Assembly: GCA_018654125.1 (NCBI GenBank)
Contig: JABIME010000035.1
Location: forward strand, 1-13,721
DNA from: Candidatus Cloacimonadota bacterium
Lineage (GTDB): Bacteria; Cloacimonadota; Cloacimonadia; Cloacimonadales; TCS61
Length of the DNA stretch: 13,721 bases
Direction: 5' to 3'
Shown: in pieces, positions 13,371 through 13,721 of the stretch
How the letters are laid out: the number at the start of each line of letters is the position of its first letter
Position numbering within the stretch: position 1 is the first letter of the stretch
Position numbers and translations under genes: made by a program
The notes under the pieces: generated by a model
The model's input: only the letters and a program-made list of their open reading frames with translations
Told to the model about the DNA's origin: nothing
Database searches by the model: none

Positions 13371-13721
13371 ATGATCATGAATTATGAAGCTCAAAAGAAA
13401 GTAATAACAGATTTTTTGCATATTAGCGAGAAAGCTCCGAATAATTTTATAATCGGTGCAGAATTGGAATATTTTGTAGTTGATTCTGCATCAGAAAGAA
13501 GCATATCTTATTATGGAAAAGATGGAATAAAATCACTTCTGGAAGCCTTGGTTTCCAAAGGTTTTCAACCAACTAATGACGACACAAACATTGTAGGTGT
13601 GACAAACTCTTTTTTGGCAATAACTTTGGAACCTGGTGCACAATTTGAGATCAGTTTAAATCCCCAAAAAAGTGTCGAGGATTTAGAACAAAATTGTTTG
13701 CAATTTATGCAGATCATAGAA
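13371..13721 (+). CDS. Glutamate-cysteine ligase, GCS2 family, N-terminal part
   Basis: The 117 visible codons begin MIMNYEAQKKVITDFL and run off the right end. The family makes gamma-glutamylcysteine from glutamate, cysteine and ATP, the first step of glutathione-type thiol synthesis, in the cytoplasm. The recognisable pieces are IGAELEYFVVD (28-38), with metal-binding Glu31 and Glu33, and ITLEPGAQFEIS (84-95), with Glu87 and Glu93. Both are core motifs of the GCS2 / plant-type ligase group. A tyrosine-rich YYGKDGIKSLLEAL segment lies between them, as in that family. AGGAAA (13361-13366) fits the ATG at 13371 better than the one at 13377. The gene follows the transglutaminase-like gene by 35 bases with no terminator between, so cotranscription is likely. 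Related GCS2 members act on other amines (EgtA, carboxylate-amine ligases), so substrate is not certain; no symbol is given. Confidence 0.85.
   Translation, partial: MIMNYEAQKKVITDFLHISEKAPNNFIIGAELEYFVVDSASERSISYYGKDGIKSLLEALVSKGFQPTNDDTNIVGVTNSFLAITLEPGAQFEISLNPQKSVEDLEQNCLQFMQIIE

Overview
This is a strongly AT-rich bacterial window with dense coding. It most likely comes from the FCB superphylum, and a Candidatus Cloacimonadota-like genome is my best guess. The main clue is the pair of secreted proteins that end in a C-terminal FlgD-like / type IX-type sorting domain: an NYPNPFNPST-type motif, then a 'SIYNLKGQ' strand, then 'SGIYFY', ending in SRKMLLLK. That taxonomic call is inference; no rRNA or tRNA gene is present to confirm it.

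Layout, left to right. Everything from 1 to 10688 is on the minus strand. At the left edge is the first part of a secreted protein (1-93). Next come a GT9 heptosyltransferase-like glycosyltransferase (206-1207) and, 24 bases upstream of it, full-length alanyl-tRNA synthetase alaS (1232-3835). The 229-base gap 3836-4064 holds a cluster of overlapping inverted repeats. A GNAT acetyltransferase (4065-4613) follows, with its own promoter-like signal. Beyond it lies a secreted-protein block transcribed toward it: an M1 metallopeptidase (6172-9123), a LamG/jellyroll protein (4881-6143), and a decayed sorting-domain remnant (4663-4884) that overlaps the LamG stop codon. Upstream of the M1 gene is a two-gene unit of an unrecognised exported protein (9816-10688) and an O6-alkylguanine-DNA alkyltransferase (9285-9806).

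A 160-base divergent intergenic region (10689-10848) then switches to the plus strand. It leads to an 828-residue secreted transglutaminase-like protein (10849-13335) and the start of a glutamate-cysteine ligase of the GCS2 family (13371 to the window end).

Functionally this is a mix of housekeeping genes (alaS, ogt, GCS2 ligase, LPS-type glycosyltransferase) and exported proteins (peptidase, lectin-like protein, transglutaminase-like protein). There is no sign of a phage, IS element, CRISPR array or defence island. The most interesting items are a probable second, catalytically dead transglutaminase-fold domain in the 828-residue protein, the repeat cluster next to alaS, and near-identical DNA encoding the C-termini of the two neighbouring sorting-domain genes. 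The longest gene-free stretch is 229 bases.
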